In this document: one piece after another, positions 6,818 to 13,931 of the stretch
Layout: each line of letters starts with the position of its first letter
Position numbering within the stretch: the first letter of the stretch is position 1
Origin: JANOQP01 sp044227705
Lineage (GTDB): Bacteria; Bacteroidota; Bacteroidia; Chitinophagales; Saprospiraceae
Direction of reading: 5' to 3'
Assembly: GCA_044227705.1 (NCBI GenBank)
Contig: JBGAWE010000101.1
Coordinates: 1-15,041, forward strand
Length of the DNA: 15,041 nucleotides
Position numbers and translations under genes: made by a program
The notes under the pieces: generated by a model
Databases searched by the model: none
Told to the model about the DNA's origin: nothing
What the model saw: the letters and a program-made list of their open reading frames with translations, nothing else

Positions 6818-7903
6818 ATGGAAAATCCCGCAGCCAACAGCACTTCGCAGAACGAGGCGAACATCCACGAGTTCTTCCGCCAACTGCTCGCCGAGCGCGA
6901 TGCGAAGCTGCGCCAGATGGCCGACGAGCTGAACCAGCTCCGCCTCCAAAAACAGGCGGCGCCGGCCATCGACCGGCAGGCAGAGGCCGCCGAGGCTGCC
7001 GCCCTCCTCGCCGGTCTCCGCTCGGAGAACGAGCGGCTGCAGACCAGCTATTCGATTGAAAAGACCGACCTCATCCAGCAGCTTGCCCGCCGTGACGACG
7101 AGGTGAAAAAGCTGCGCGAAGAAACCCATATTTTCAGGAATGCCTCGCTGAAGGCCTCCTCTTCGGTCGGAGGAGCGAGGTGGTTCGCGGCGGTTCTGCT
7201 CTCGGCGATTGTCGGGGCAGGGGCTTTTTTCTACGCAAAATTGAAGTTTCAGAAGACGGAACCGCCCCAGGCCATTTTTGAGAAATACCGCGACCAGCGG
7301 CTTTTCCAGTTCGAGTACGACATCAACCAGGGCCAGTTCGAGAAGGTCGAGGCCGCTATCGATAAAGACCTCGCCGACCCGCAACTGGCCGCCATCCGGC
7401 CCCAAATCGAGGTCTTGCGGAAAGTGATTCGCGCCTCGGGCGGCTTTGCCAGCGAGAAGGGCGTGGCCGCGAAGCCCGCTAGCTATGTGGCCATGACCGA
7501 GAGGTCAGCCGAAAAACCCGCCGCCTCGCCCGACAAAAAGGAGAAGAAAAAGACCCTCACCATCGCCTACGACACCCCCGTGACCCTTCGCCACGAGGCG
7601 ACGACCGGCAGCGAGGCCATCCGCAAGCTTGCCGATGGCACTGTGCTGACCGTCCTCGACCGAACTTTCACCCGCGACAAGGTAAAGACGACCATCGATG
7701 GCAACCGCTGCGAACTGCGCGACTATTGGTACAAGGTCGAGACAAAAGAGGAAGAGACGGGCTGGGTCTTCGGCTATTTCACCTCGCGGTCGCAAAAGTT
7801 GATGTTCCTGCTCGACTCGGCGGGCGAACCAATTGTCCCCGAGAAGACGGCCGAACAACTTCCGTCGCCCACAACGAGCGAGGCGGTTTCCGTGCAGCAG
7901 TGA
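6818..7903 (+). CDS. Coiled-coil, single-pass membrane protein with C-terminal SH3-like domain
   Basis: No specific function is recognised. The 361-residue product has an N-terminal region rich in Glu, Gln, Arg and Leu that should form a coiled coil (about 16-105), one hydrophobic span (about 122-140, WFAAVLLSAIVGAGAFFYA), a helical segment (150-205), a charged Pro/Lys-rich linker (212-245), and an SH3b-like beta domain (about 247-325) with the typical VTLRHEATTGSEAIRKLADGT strand-and-loop pattern and a closing YWYKVET...GWVFGYF. The likely topology is coiled coil in the cytoplasm and SH3-like domain in the periplasm, where such domains often bind peptidoglycan; that is inference. I chose the ATG at 6818 because it follows an exact promoter match and begins the coherent sequence; the open frame reaching further upstream is antisense to bshB1. 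It converges on the amylase gene with only 3 bases between stops. Confidence 0.85.
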   Translation: MENPAANSTSQNEANIHEFFRQLLAERDAKLRQMADELNQLRLQKQAAPAIDRQAEAAEAAALLAGLRSENERLQTSYSIEKTDLIQQLARRDDEVKKLREETHIFRNASLKASSSVGGARWFAAVLLSAIVGAGAFFYAKLKFQKTEPPQAIFEKYRDQRLFQFEYDINQGQFEKVEAAIDKDLADPQLAAIRPQIEVLRKVIRASGGFASEKGVAAKPASYVAMTERSAEKPAASPDKKEKKKTLTIAYDTPVTLRHEATTGSEAIRKLADGTVLTVLDRTFTRDKVKTTIDGNRCELRDYWYKVETKEEETGWVFGYFTSRSQKLMFLLDSAGEPIVPEKTAEQLPSPTTSEAVSVQQ

Positions 7904-7906
7904 GCG

Positions 7907-10480
7907 TCAGCCGCGAACCAGTTTCAAAATCTGGCCGCCACCGTTCCAGGTCATTTTGACAAAGAAAACCCCAGGAGTGGCCTGATCTTCTAGCCATGAG
8001 TTGAGAAGGTCTCCGGCCGATGCCCAATCGGTTTCGGCCGAGCCGACGAGCCGCCCGGCCGCGTCCTGCAGCGAGATTTCCAAACGCTCCGGCTCTCCGT
8101 ATTCAGCAAACAAATTCACACGGCCGCCGTCGCCCGATGGGTTCGGGGCAATGGCGAAGCGAAGCCCGTTTTGCCCATTTTTGATGAAAACAACGCGGCT
8201 TCGGCTCGTTTTTTCATCAAAATCGGTCTGCACGACGCGGTAGTGGGCATCGGCCGAGAAGTTTTCGTCGATGAAAGAGTAGCTCGCCTCGCCTGTCGCC
8301 GTCCCGCGACCGCTGACGGTTCCGATGGGGGAAAAGCTCCGCCCACCGTCAGCCGATTTTTCGACGGTGAAGTGGCTGTTCCCCGCCTCGTCGCCAACCG
8401 TCCAGCGGATTTCGGAACGGTCACCGCCGAGGTCGCGCCCCTCGACTCGAACCCAGTCGAGCGGCAGGGCAAGCTGCTGGACATAGACACGATAGCTCCT
8501 TGCCGGGACGATGGCGTGAAGCTCCGGGTGGGAGGGGTTGTTGGTGATGCTCGTGAGCGACCCCGTCAACATCTCTTTGAAGACGGTGCCCTGGTTGACG
8601 CCGTTGGTAAGTTTCACTCCTTGATAATAGTCGAGCTGGACACCGGCGAAGTTGATGACGACGATGACCTCCCGCCCGCTCGTCGCGCCACTCAACTGGT
8701 AGGCCAGCGTCGTGTTCGGGTAGCCGTAGGTGTCGCCGCCGTTCGGCACAAAGTATTGATAATAAGGAGTCGAAAACCGGCTCAAATACTCGCGGCTCGA
8801 CGCGCCGTAAATCCAGGTTTTGTGGATGTCGATGAGGGAGTCGATTTTGGTCTTGAGGTTGGCCGCCGGGTAGTTAGGCACCGTCACGCCGTAGTATTCG
8901 GGGTAGAAGACGCAGGGCAGGCCAATCTGGTTGTTTGTCAGGATGTATGCGTAAGCCAGCATCGGCTGGTTTTGCACAGGCTCGCCCGCGTTGCGGTAGT
9001 CGTGGTTGTTTATGAAGGTGACTGTGTGGAATGCGTCGTCGGACGAGCCGCCGCCGTCGACCATCCCTTTTTGAAAAACATTCCGAACGTCGTAGCCGAA
9101 CTGGTCGCAAGCGTCCTTCAAGGCCTGCCTCAATTCAAAATCGAAAGTTCTGACTTTGATGGCCGCGTCCGCCGCCGGTGTCATCGCCGAGCGGACGCTG
9201 TTGACCCAGCCTCGGAGCACGCCCGCGTCGCTTGTGAAATGTTCGCCAACGGCCATCGGCGGGTTGATCCCGTTGGTGTTCAGATAGTTGAGTACGCTGG
9301 CGACGGCCGTCGGCGGGAAGTGCTTCACCGCGTCCATTCGCAGCCCGCCGAAGTTGGCCGAGGTGAGCAGCCATTTGGCGAAGGCTGCCAGCGTGTCGAC
9401 CGTCGTCTGCTGCTGCTGTTCGTAATCGTAGAAAAAGTACATCGCCTCCTCGTCGCCCGTCAAGGTGGTTGGAAAAATGCCGTTGGGGCGGAAGTTGAGA
9501 TAGTTCATGCCGCCCCGGTTGCTGGGCAGGTTGTTGAAATTGGTGTAGGTCTGATAGATGAGGCCGCTCGTCACGTCGGTTTCCGAGCCGCCTGAGGGCG
9601 TGTATTTGATGGCGTAAATCCGATGGTCGGAGTAGTCGCCGTTTTGGTTGGAGAGGTATATAAATAAGGTGTCGGTCGCGTTGAACTGCCCGGCGTTCAG
9701 CGTCAATTGGAACTCGTCGGTGTTGCACGAGCCGCCGGTCTCGACGGTCGCCGAGATGTTCCTCCCCAAAGCGATGGTCTGGTTGACCTGCCCGCAGTCC
9801 GCGCCGCCGTTCGGTTCGACCTCTGCAACATCAGAGAGGTTTTGCCAGCCGACTGCGTTCGTCTGGACATAGGCCTTGTACGGCTTCCCATTGAAGCTCG
9901 CGGAGCCGGTTTTCGAAGAAATTCTGAATTTATAAATCCCCGCTCCCAGTCCGGTCGAACTGCCGATGGGCAGGGCGTTCCGCCAGCGGTCGCTCGGGAA
10001 GGGCGCTGCTCCGCTAACGACGGGATAGTTGGTGACGTAATCGGCGACGGCCGGGTTGTGTTCCGCCCGTCCACCGTCTCGGTGGTTGAAAATCACGTCG
10101 CCGACGGCCATCATCGAGTTGCTCGTCAAAGTGGAGGTCAGCGTGTTGACCTCTGCCCGAGTGCCGAGGCCGGTTCGGCCGAGGCCGTATTCGCCAAGGT
10201 CGAACAAATCCTTCGGGTCATATCCGTTGGAGCATTGCCCAAAACTGGCCCGGGAGGCGGGCGGCAGCCACAGCATCGTGAAACCAGCCGTGTGCAGCGC
10301 GGGGACTTTTGTGTTGAGGTTGGTCGCCCAGTTCGCGCCGCTGAAGCCGTTGCAGCCGTTTTTGGGATAGTCCCAATACCATCCTTGCATCATGAAGTCC
10401 TGCCCCTGCAAGTCGAAAGCCAGCAGGCAAAAGGCAAAAGGGAGAAGGCGCGTAAGGGCTGTGCTGTTCCTGTCTTTCAT
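7907..10480 (-). CDS. Secreted GH13 alpha-amylase with inserted module and T9SS sorting domain
   Basis: It hydrolyses internal alpha-1,4 bonds of starch or glycogen outside the cell. The 857-residue product has a signal peptide (about 1-26, ending LQG before Gln27), then a GH13 barrel opening with FMMQGWYWDYP (29-39). Conserved regions are DVIFNH at 128-133, GLRMDAVKH at 379-387 (Arg381, nucleophile Asp383), GEHF at 412-415 (acid/base Glu413), and NNHD at 491-494 (Asp494). About 250 residues separate the first two regions, far more than the roughly 90-130 usual, so an extra module sits near 175-310. The tail has a beta module with the FTVEKSADGGRSF pattern (about 672-768) and a T9SS type A sorting domain (about 774-857; APNPSGDGG, GVFFVKM, ILKLVRG). 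The catalytic residues are intact. A strong terminator lies 25 bases upstream. Confidence 0.95.
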   Translation of the reverse strand: MKDRNSTALTRLLPFAFCLLAFDLQGQDFMMQGWYWDYPKNGCNGFSGANWATNLNTKVPALHTAGFTMLWLPPASRASFGQCSNGYDPKDLFDLGEYGLGRTGLGTRAEVNTLTSTLTSNSMMAVGDVIFNHRDGGRAEHNPAVADYVTNYPVVSGAAPFPSDRWRNALPIGSSTGLGAGIYKFRISSKTGSASFNGKPYKAYVQTNAVGWQNLSDVAEVEPNGGADCGQVNQTIALGRNISATVETGGSCNTDEFQLTLNAGQFNATDTLFIYLSNQNGDYSDHRIYAIKYTPSGGSETDVTSGLIYQTYTNFNNLPSNRGGMNYLNFRPNGIFPTTLTGDEEAMYFFYDYEQQQQTTVDTLAAFAKWLLTSANFGGLRMDAVKHFPPTAVASVLNYLNTNGINPPMAVGEHFTSDAGVLRGWVNSVRSAMTPAADAAIKVRTFDFELRQALKDACDQFGYDVRNVFQKGMVDGGGSSDDAFHTVTFINNHDYRNAGEPVQNQPMLAYAYILTNNQIGLPCVFYPEYYGVTVPNYPAANLKTKIDSLIDIHKTWIYGASSREYLSRFSTPYYQYFVPNGGDTYGYPNTTLAYQLSGATSGREVIVVINFAGVQLDYYQGVKLTNGVNQGTVFKEMLTGSLTSITNNPSHPELHAIVPARSYRVYVQQLALPLDWVRVEGRDLGGDRSEIRWTVGDEAGNSHFTVEKSADGGRSFSPIGTVSGRGTATGEASYSFIDENFSADAHYRVVQTDFDEKTSRSRVVFIKNGQNGLRFAIAPNPSGDGGRVNLFAEYGEPERLEISLQDAAGRLVGSAETDWASAGDLLNSWLEDQATPGVFFVKMTWNGGGQILKLVRG

Positions 10481-10505
10481 AATTTAGGAAAATGTCTTTA
10501 AGAAA

Positions 10506-10544
10506 AAAAAGCGCCCCGGCTGTCTGGCAATCGGGGCGCTTTTT
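10506..10544 (-). terminator. Strong intrinsic terminator after the T9SS beta-sandwich gene
   Basis: AAAAAGCGCCCCG (10506-10518) pairs with CGGGGCGCTTTTT (10532-10544) around a 13-base loop; the core is eight uninterrupted GC-rich pairs. On the minus strand the hairpin is followed by a run of 8 T (10510-10503). It ends the 10571-11908 transcript 26 bases after that gene's stop and leaves only 25 bases before the amylase start codon. Confidence 0.9.
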
Positions 10545-10570
10545 CGGGTTGGTTTTTGAGAGGAAACTCA

Positions 10571-11908
10571 TCAGGGCTTGATGAAGACTCGCTCTGCGAA
10601 CCGCCCGTTCGGTGCCGAATAGCGCAGCGTGTACCAGCCGCCGGGCATCCCATAAAGGGGCATCTCGATGAGGTTCTCGCCAGTTTGCAGGGCAAAATGA
10701 ACCGTCCCGAGCCACCGCCCCGTCTCGTCTATGAGGTCGATGAGCGCCTCGCCCTCGACGTTCGAGAAGGTCTTGATGGTCGTGCTCGACACCGTCGGGT
10801 TTGGGAAGACGGTGAACGAGACTTTCCTCTTTCGCTCGACTTTTCGAACTGGGGAGAGGCTCGATTTTCCGTCAAAATCAACTTGCCGCAGGCGGTAAAA
10901 GCTCGTCCCGTCGAGCGGATCTTGGTCGGACCAGAAGTAGTTTTTCTCGGTAATAGAGTTGCCCGCCCCAGCCACGAGGTCGAGGACATCCCAGCTTTCG
11001 GAGTCGGGGCTGCGCTCGATTTGGAAGGCGCGGTTGTTGGTCTCGGTTGCGGTTTGCCATTCTAGGCGGGTGAAGTCACCATCCGGTTTCGCCTCGAAGC
11101 GCGCCAGTTCGATGGGCAGGACGGTGTACTGGAAGTTCGCCCCAGAGTTGTTGTTGAACTGGAGGGTGGCCATGTCGGTCGTGAAGGCGTTGCCCGAGAG
11201 GGAGCCGCTCGACAGCGTCGAGGTGAAGGCATAGTAGGCCACGACAGTGTTCAGCGGCAGTGCGGGGATGGTGAACGTCTGGCTCGAAGTCCCTGCCCCT
11301 GAGGTCGGCGATAGAAGTGTGCCGTAGCTCGAAAAGCCGTCGGTGCTGTACCGGACGTAGACGTTTTCCTCTGCTGAGGGCGTCGAGCCAAGCGTCACAG
11401 TGACCGTGACCGGGGTGGACGGCGACGGCGGGTTGGGAGACCCCGCGACGCTCGAGATGCTCACCGGCGAATTGGTTGTCTCCATCACTATGGCCGCTGC
11501 ATTGTCCGAAGCAGCCACGTCCTGCCAGATGTAGCTGTAGGATTTCCCGCTCGTCACGGGGAAGCTGCCCGCGCCGCCGTTGCCGTCGCTGTACTTGAAC
11601 GCTGTGCCGAGCGCGTTGAGCGAGAGGCCGCCCGACCAGACGACCGAGCCGCCGGGCTGGTTGAAATCGCAGCCGTCGGTGTTGGTCGACTGGTTGTTGA
11701 ACTTGTAGAAATTGGAGCCGGTGAGCGCGGAGGTGAAAGTGATGCGCCAAGAGGCCGTGCCGAGCGTGCGGAAGACCCCGGCGGTGCCGCTCGCGCACCA
11801 GTTGTTGGGGCTGGAATGGTACAGGTAGGGGGTGGTGGTCTGGGCCTGTGGGCCGCTGTTCAAAAGGTTCAGGAGCAAGGCGGCGGCGATGAGGGACAGT
11901 CGTTGCAT
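10571..11908 (-). CDS. Secreted beta-sandwich protein with T9SS sorting domain, function unknown
   Basis: No enzyme motif is recognised. The 445-residue product has a signal peptide (about 1-22, NSGPQAQ before TTT), then an N-terminal beta-rich module (about 24-145) with FYKFNNQS, a Cys pair (Cys38, Cys80) and SYSYIWQDV. Next comes an Ig/FN3-like module (about 148-262) with VTVTVTLGS, ENVYVRYSTDGF and TFTIPALP...VVAYYAFTS, which resembles the small beta modules of Bacteroidota starch-active proteins. A third beta module follows (about 264-358; LPIELARFEAK, FQIERSPDSESW, SFYRLRQVDFDGKSSLSP), common just ahead of T9SS signals. The end is a type A sorting domain (about 363-445; FTVFPNPTVS, GGWYTLRY, RVFIKP). 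It lies just upstream of the amylase, so a surface carbohydrate-binding partner is plausible but unproven. The gene is intact. Confidence 0.88.
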   Translation of the reverse strand: MQRLSLIAAALLLNLLNSGPQAQTTTPYLYHSSPNNWCASGTAGVFRTLGTASWRITFTSALTGSNFYKFNNQSTNTDGCDFNQPGGSVVWSGGLSLNALGTAFKYSDGNGGAGSFPVTSGKSYSYIWQDVAASDNAAAIVMETTNSPVSISSVAGSPNPPSPSTPVTVTVTLGSTPSAEENVYVRYSTDGFSSYGTLLSPTSGAGTSSQTFTIPALPLNTVVAYYAFTSTLSSGSLSGNAFTTDMATLQFNNNSGANFQYTVLPIELARFEAKPDGDFTRLEWQTATETNNRAFQIERSPDSESWDVLDLVAGAGNSITEKNYFWSDQDPLDGTSFYRLRQVDFDGKSSLSPVRKVERKRKVSFTVFPNPTVSSTTIKTFSNVEGEALIDLIDETGRWLGTVHFALQTGENLIEMPLYGMPGGWYTLRYSAPNGRFAERVFIKP

Positions 11909-11933
11909 TGCTTTACATTTTTGTAAGATGGGG

Positions 11934-11941
11934 CAAAGCTA
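11934..11941 (-). promoter_or_regulatory. Candidate -7 promoter element for the T9SS beta-sandwich gene
   Basis: The minus strand reads TAGCTTTG (11941-11934), an exact TAnnTTTG match 25 bases ahead of the ATG at 11908. No TTTG lies at the usual distance upstream. A weak hairpin, AGCC (11945-11948) with GGCT (11955-11958) followed by T5 on the minus strand, abuts it and could serve as the end of the ctaA transcript. A small palindrome, TTACA-TTTT-TGTAA (11913-11926), lies just before the start codon. Confidence 0.45.
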
Positions 11942-11998
11942 AAAAGCCGCGCCGGGCTGGTGTGTTTTTGACAATATGAAAAACCTGTGTGGTTGAAA

Positions 11999-13051
11999 TC
12001 ACCGGCGGCTCAACCTAAAATTGGCCCAAAGGCAGGCCGTCAAAAACACAACCGCCCAAGCCTGATGGCAGGCCCCGAGGCCGACCGGCACCTTTCCGAA
12101 ACAGTTTATCAAAGTGAGAATCCCGAGCAAAACTTGAATGGCCAGAGCGGCGAGGAGCATGCCGCCTTCCCGCCGCAAGCCGTTGATTTTCAACGCTTTG
12201 AAATAAAAAAACACGGCCATCGCAGCCAGCAGGTATGCCACGCCTCGGTGTGAAAACTGGACGAGCGCGGGCATGAACGAGTTCGTGTCGTAGTCAATCA
12301 AATGGGCGACGCGCCAGTTCGAGCCGTCGAGCAGCGGGCCGGGCAACCACTCGCCGCGCATCGTCGGCCATGTCGGGTAGAAAAGCCCGGCCTTCATGCC
12401 CGACATCACGCCGCCGAGCACGATTTGTCCGCAGGCAAGAGCCGTCAGCCAGACCGAAAACCTTCTAATCGATTCGTTTTCAACGGGCTTCAGGTTTGGG
12501 AAAAACGCCTCGAACGTCGCCCAGAGGAGATAGCTGAAAGTTAGCAAGGCGAGCGAGAGGTGCAACGTCAGTTTGTACGCATTGACCCAGGGGCGGTTGA
12601 CGAGGCCCGAGGCGACCATTATCCAACCGAAGCAAGCGACCACCGCCGCCAGCCCGACCACCCCCAAAAGCCGCCGGAAAAGCCGCCGCGAGAGCCAGCC
12701 TTTTTTTAAAAAAAAGAGGAACGGGAAAAGGAAGACAAGCCCCATCCACCGAGCCCAGAGCCGGTGGAACCACTCCCAGAAGTAGATGAACTTGAAATCG
12801 CCCATCGACATCCCGGCGTTGATTTTGGCGTATTGCGGCGTCTGCTTGTACAGGTCGAAAGCCTCCGTCCAGGCTGTCTCCGTCAGCGGCGGGACGGCGC
12901 CGGTGACGATGTCCCATTTCGTGATGGACAGGCCGGAGCCGGTCAAACGGGTCACGCCGCCGATGACGACTTGAAACAAAATCATCGCCAGGCCGGCGAC
13001 GAGCCACCATTTCACGATGGGGCGGAGGCCCATGTTTTCAGCGTAAGTCAT
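11999..13051 (-). CDS. ctaA: Heme A synthase, CtaA/COX15 family
   Basis: This membrane enzyme oxidises the C8 methyl of heme O to a formyl group, making heme A for cytochrome c oxidase. The 350-residue, eight-span protein carries the family's four heme-ligand histidines: His96 (EWFHRLWAR, with Glu93), His164 (TLHLSLAL), His268 (FSHRGVAY) and His329 (GACHQAWAV). The family-typical GGVTRLTGSGLSITKW block is at 31-46, with GLVNRPWV and PTMRGEW further on. The single long chain without the paired loop cysteines of Bacillus CtaA resembles the COX15-like type found in Bacteroidota and alphaproteobacteria. It starts 18 bases after the DUF218 gene stop and is probably co-transcribed with it; no cytochrome oxidase or ctaB gene is in the window. 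An unusual T8/A7 run sits in the codons for FFLKK (near residues 113-117). Confidence 0.96.
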   Translation of the reverse strand: MTYAENMGLRPIVKWWLVAGLAMILFQVVIGGVTRLTGSGLSITKWDIVTGAVPPLTETAWTEAFDLYKQTPQYAKINAGMSMGDFKFIYFWEWFHRLWARWMGLVFLFPFLFFLKKGWLSRRLFRRLLGVVGLAAVVACFGWIMVASGLVNRPWVNAYKLTLHLSLALLTFSYLLWATFEAFFPNLKPVENESIRRFSVWLTALACGQIVLGGVMSGMKAGLFYPTWPTMRGEWLPGPLLDGSNWRVAHLIDYDTNSFMPALVQFSHRGVAYLLAAMAVFFYFKALKINGLRREGGMLLAALAIQVLLGILTLINCFGKVPVGLGACHQAWAVVFLTACLWANFRLSRR

Positions 13052-13069
13052 TGGTATTCAACTGTCTAT

Positions 13070-13843
13070 CTAAATGTAGCCTTTAAATTTGTAAGCCGCC
13101 ATCCCGAACCACTCCTTGATCAGCGCGTCCCATTTGATGAAGGCCAGATTGTCCGGCTCGATGGTTTGAGAGGGCCGCCAGTCGAATCCCTTGCCGAAAA
13201 AATCGACGGGGAACGACTCGACCTTTTGCTCCACTTTATCAAAACAACGCACCGCCCGAGGCATATGGAAAGCGGAAGTGACGAGCAGGCACTTCGTCCC
13301 CGGCGGCGATTTTTCGAGCAGCCGCTTGGTAAAAAGGGCGTTCTCGTAGGTGTTGCGGCTCTCGTTGTCAATGAGTATGTCCGCCTCGGGGACGCCAATT
13401 TTCAACAGCATTTCATGGACTTCGGCCGCCTCGCCGCCCCTCTTTTTTCCATAAAGAGCCGATGAGCCGCCGGTCAAAACGAAGCGACGGACGAGGCCCA
13501 TTTTGTAAAGCTGGTAGGTCGACGTCAGCCGGTTTCCGGACATCGTGAATTGGACGAGGCCAGGCGTGTTCTGGTTTTCGAGATTGGAATAGCCGCCGAG
13601 GACGATGGCGTATTCCGCCGTGTCGCGCAGCTCGGAAAGCTGGCGCGGCGGCGACTCCCAAGCCATCGCCACTTGGTTGATTATCAACGGGTTGGAGAAG
13701 AAAACGAGGATGGCTGCGGCCGCCACGCGGCATTGGTGCGCCCAGTTTCTCCTTTTGATAAAAAAGGACGCGACGAGCAGAATCACCGCCCAGCAGAGCG
13801 GCTTGAGGAGGAACGCCAGCAGTTTTGACAGGATGAAAAACAT
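13070..13843 (-). CDS. DUF218 membrane protein, ElyC/SanA/YdcF family
   Basis: The family is linked in E. coli to cell-envelope integrity (ElyC, SanA); its biochemical role is not settled. The product (257 residues from this start) has two hydrophobic spans at the N-terminus, separated by a short basic loop (KRRNWAH), then the DUF218 domain: YAIVLGGYSN, FVLTGGSSALYG, EAAEVHEMLLKIGVPEADILIDNESRNTYENA and CLLVTSAFHMPRAV. The invariant-type acidic and His/Arg residues (E in NESRNTYENA; SAFHMPR) are present. The frame also has an ATG at 13876, adding 11 residues (MFARPNFGLQP). I chose 13843 because family members begin with MFF-x-LSK just before the first span. It lies 18 bases upstream of ctaA, and diverges from the esterase gene. 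Confidence 0.88.
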   Translation of the reverse strand: MFFILSKLLAFLLKPLCWAVILLVASFFIKRRNWAHQCRVAAAAILVFFSNPLIINQVAMAWESPPRQLSELRDTAEYAIVLGGYSNLENQNTPGLVQFTMSGNRLTSTYQLYKMGLVRRFVLTGGSSALYGKKRGGEAAEVHEMLLKIGVPEADILIDNESRNTYENALFTKRLLEKSPPGTKCLLVTSAFHMPRAVRCFDKVEQKVESFPVDFFGKGFDWRPSQTIEPDNLAFIKWDALIKEWFGMAAYKFKGYI

Positions 13844-13859
13844 CGGCTGCAGCCCGAAG

Positions 13860-13894
13860 TTTGGGCGGGCGAACATACTGCCCGACTACTTTCG
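13860..13894 (+). promoter_or_regulatory. Candidate promoter for the esterase gene
   Basis: TTTG (13860-13863), a 23-base spacer and TACTTTCG (13887-13894), one mismatch from TAnnTTTG, precede the ATG at 13932 by 37 bases. The spacing matches the candidate at the bshB1 divergon. It overlaps the 5' end of the longer reading of the DUF218 gene. Confidence 0.35.
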
Positions 13895-13931
13895 CCGCCG
13901 TTTTACAATCTTACCCAAACTTCGATTTTAT

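Noticed and set aside
8171..9595. 474-codon open frame on the plus strand
   Set aside because: It is antisense to the intact amylase gene, including its catalytic regions, and shows no recognisable motif.
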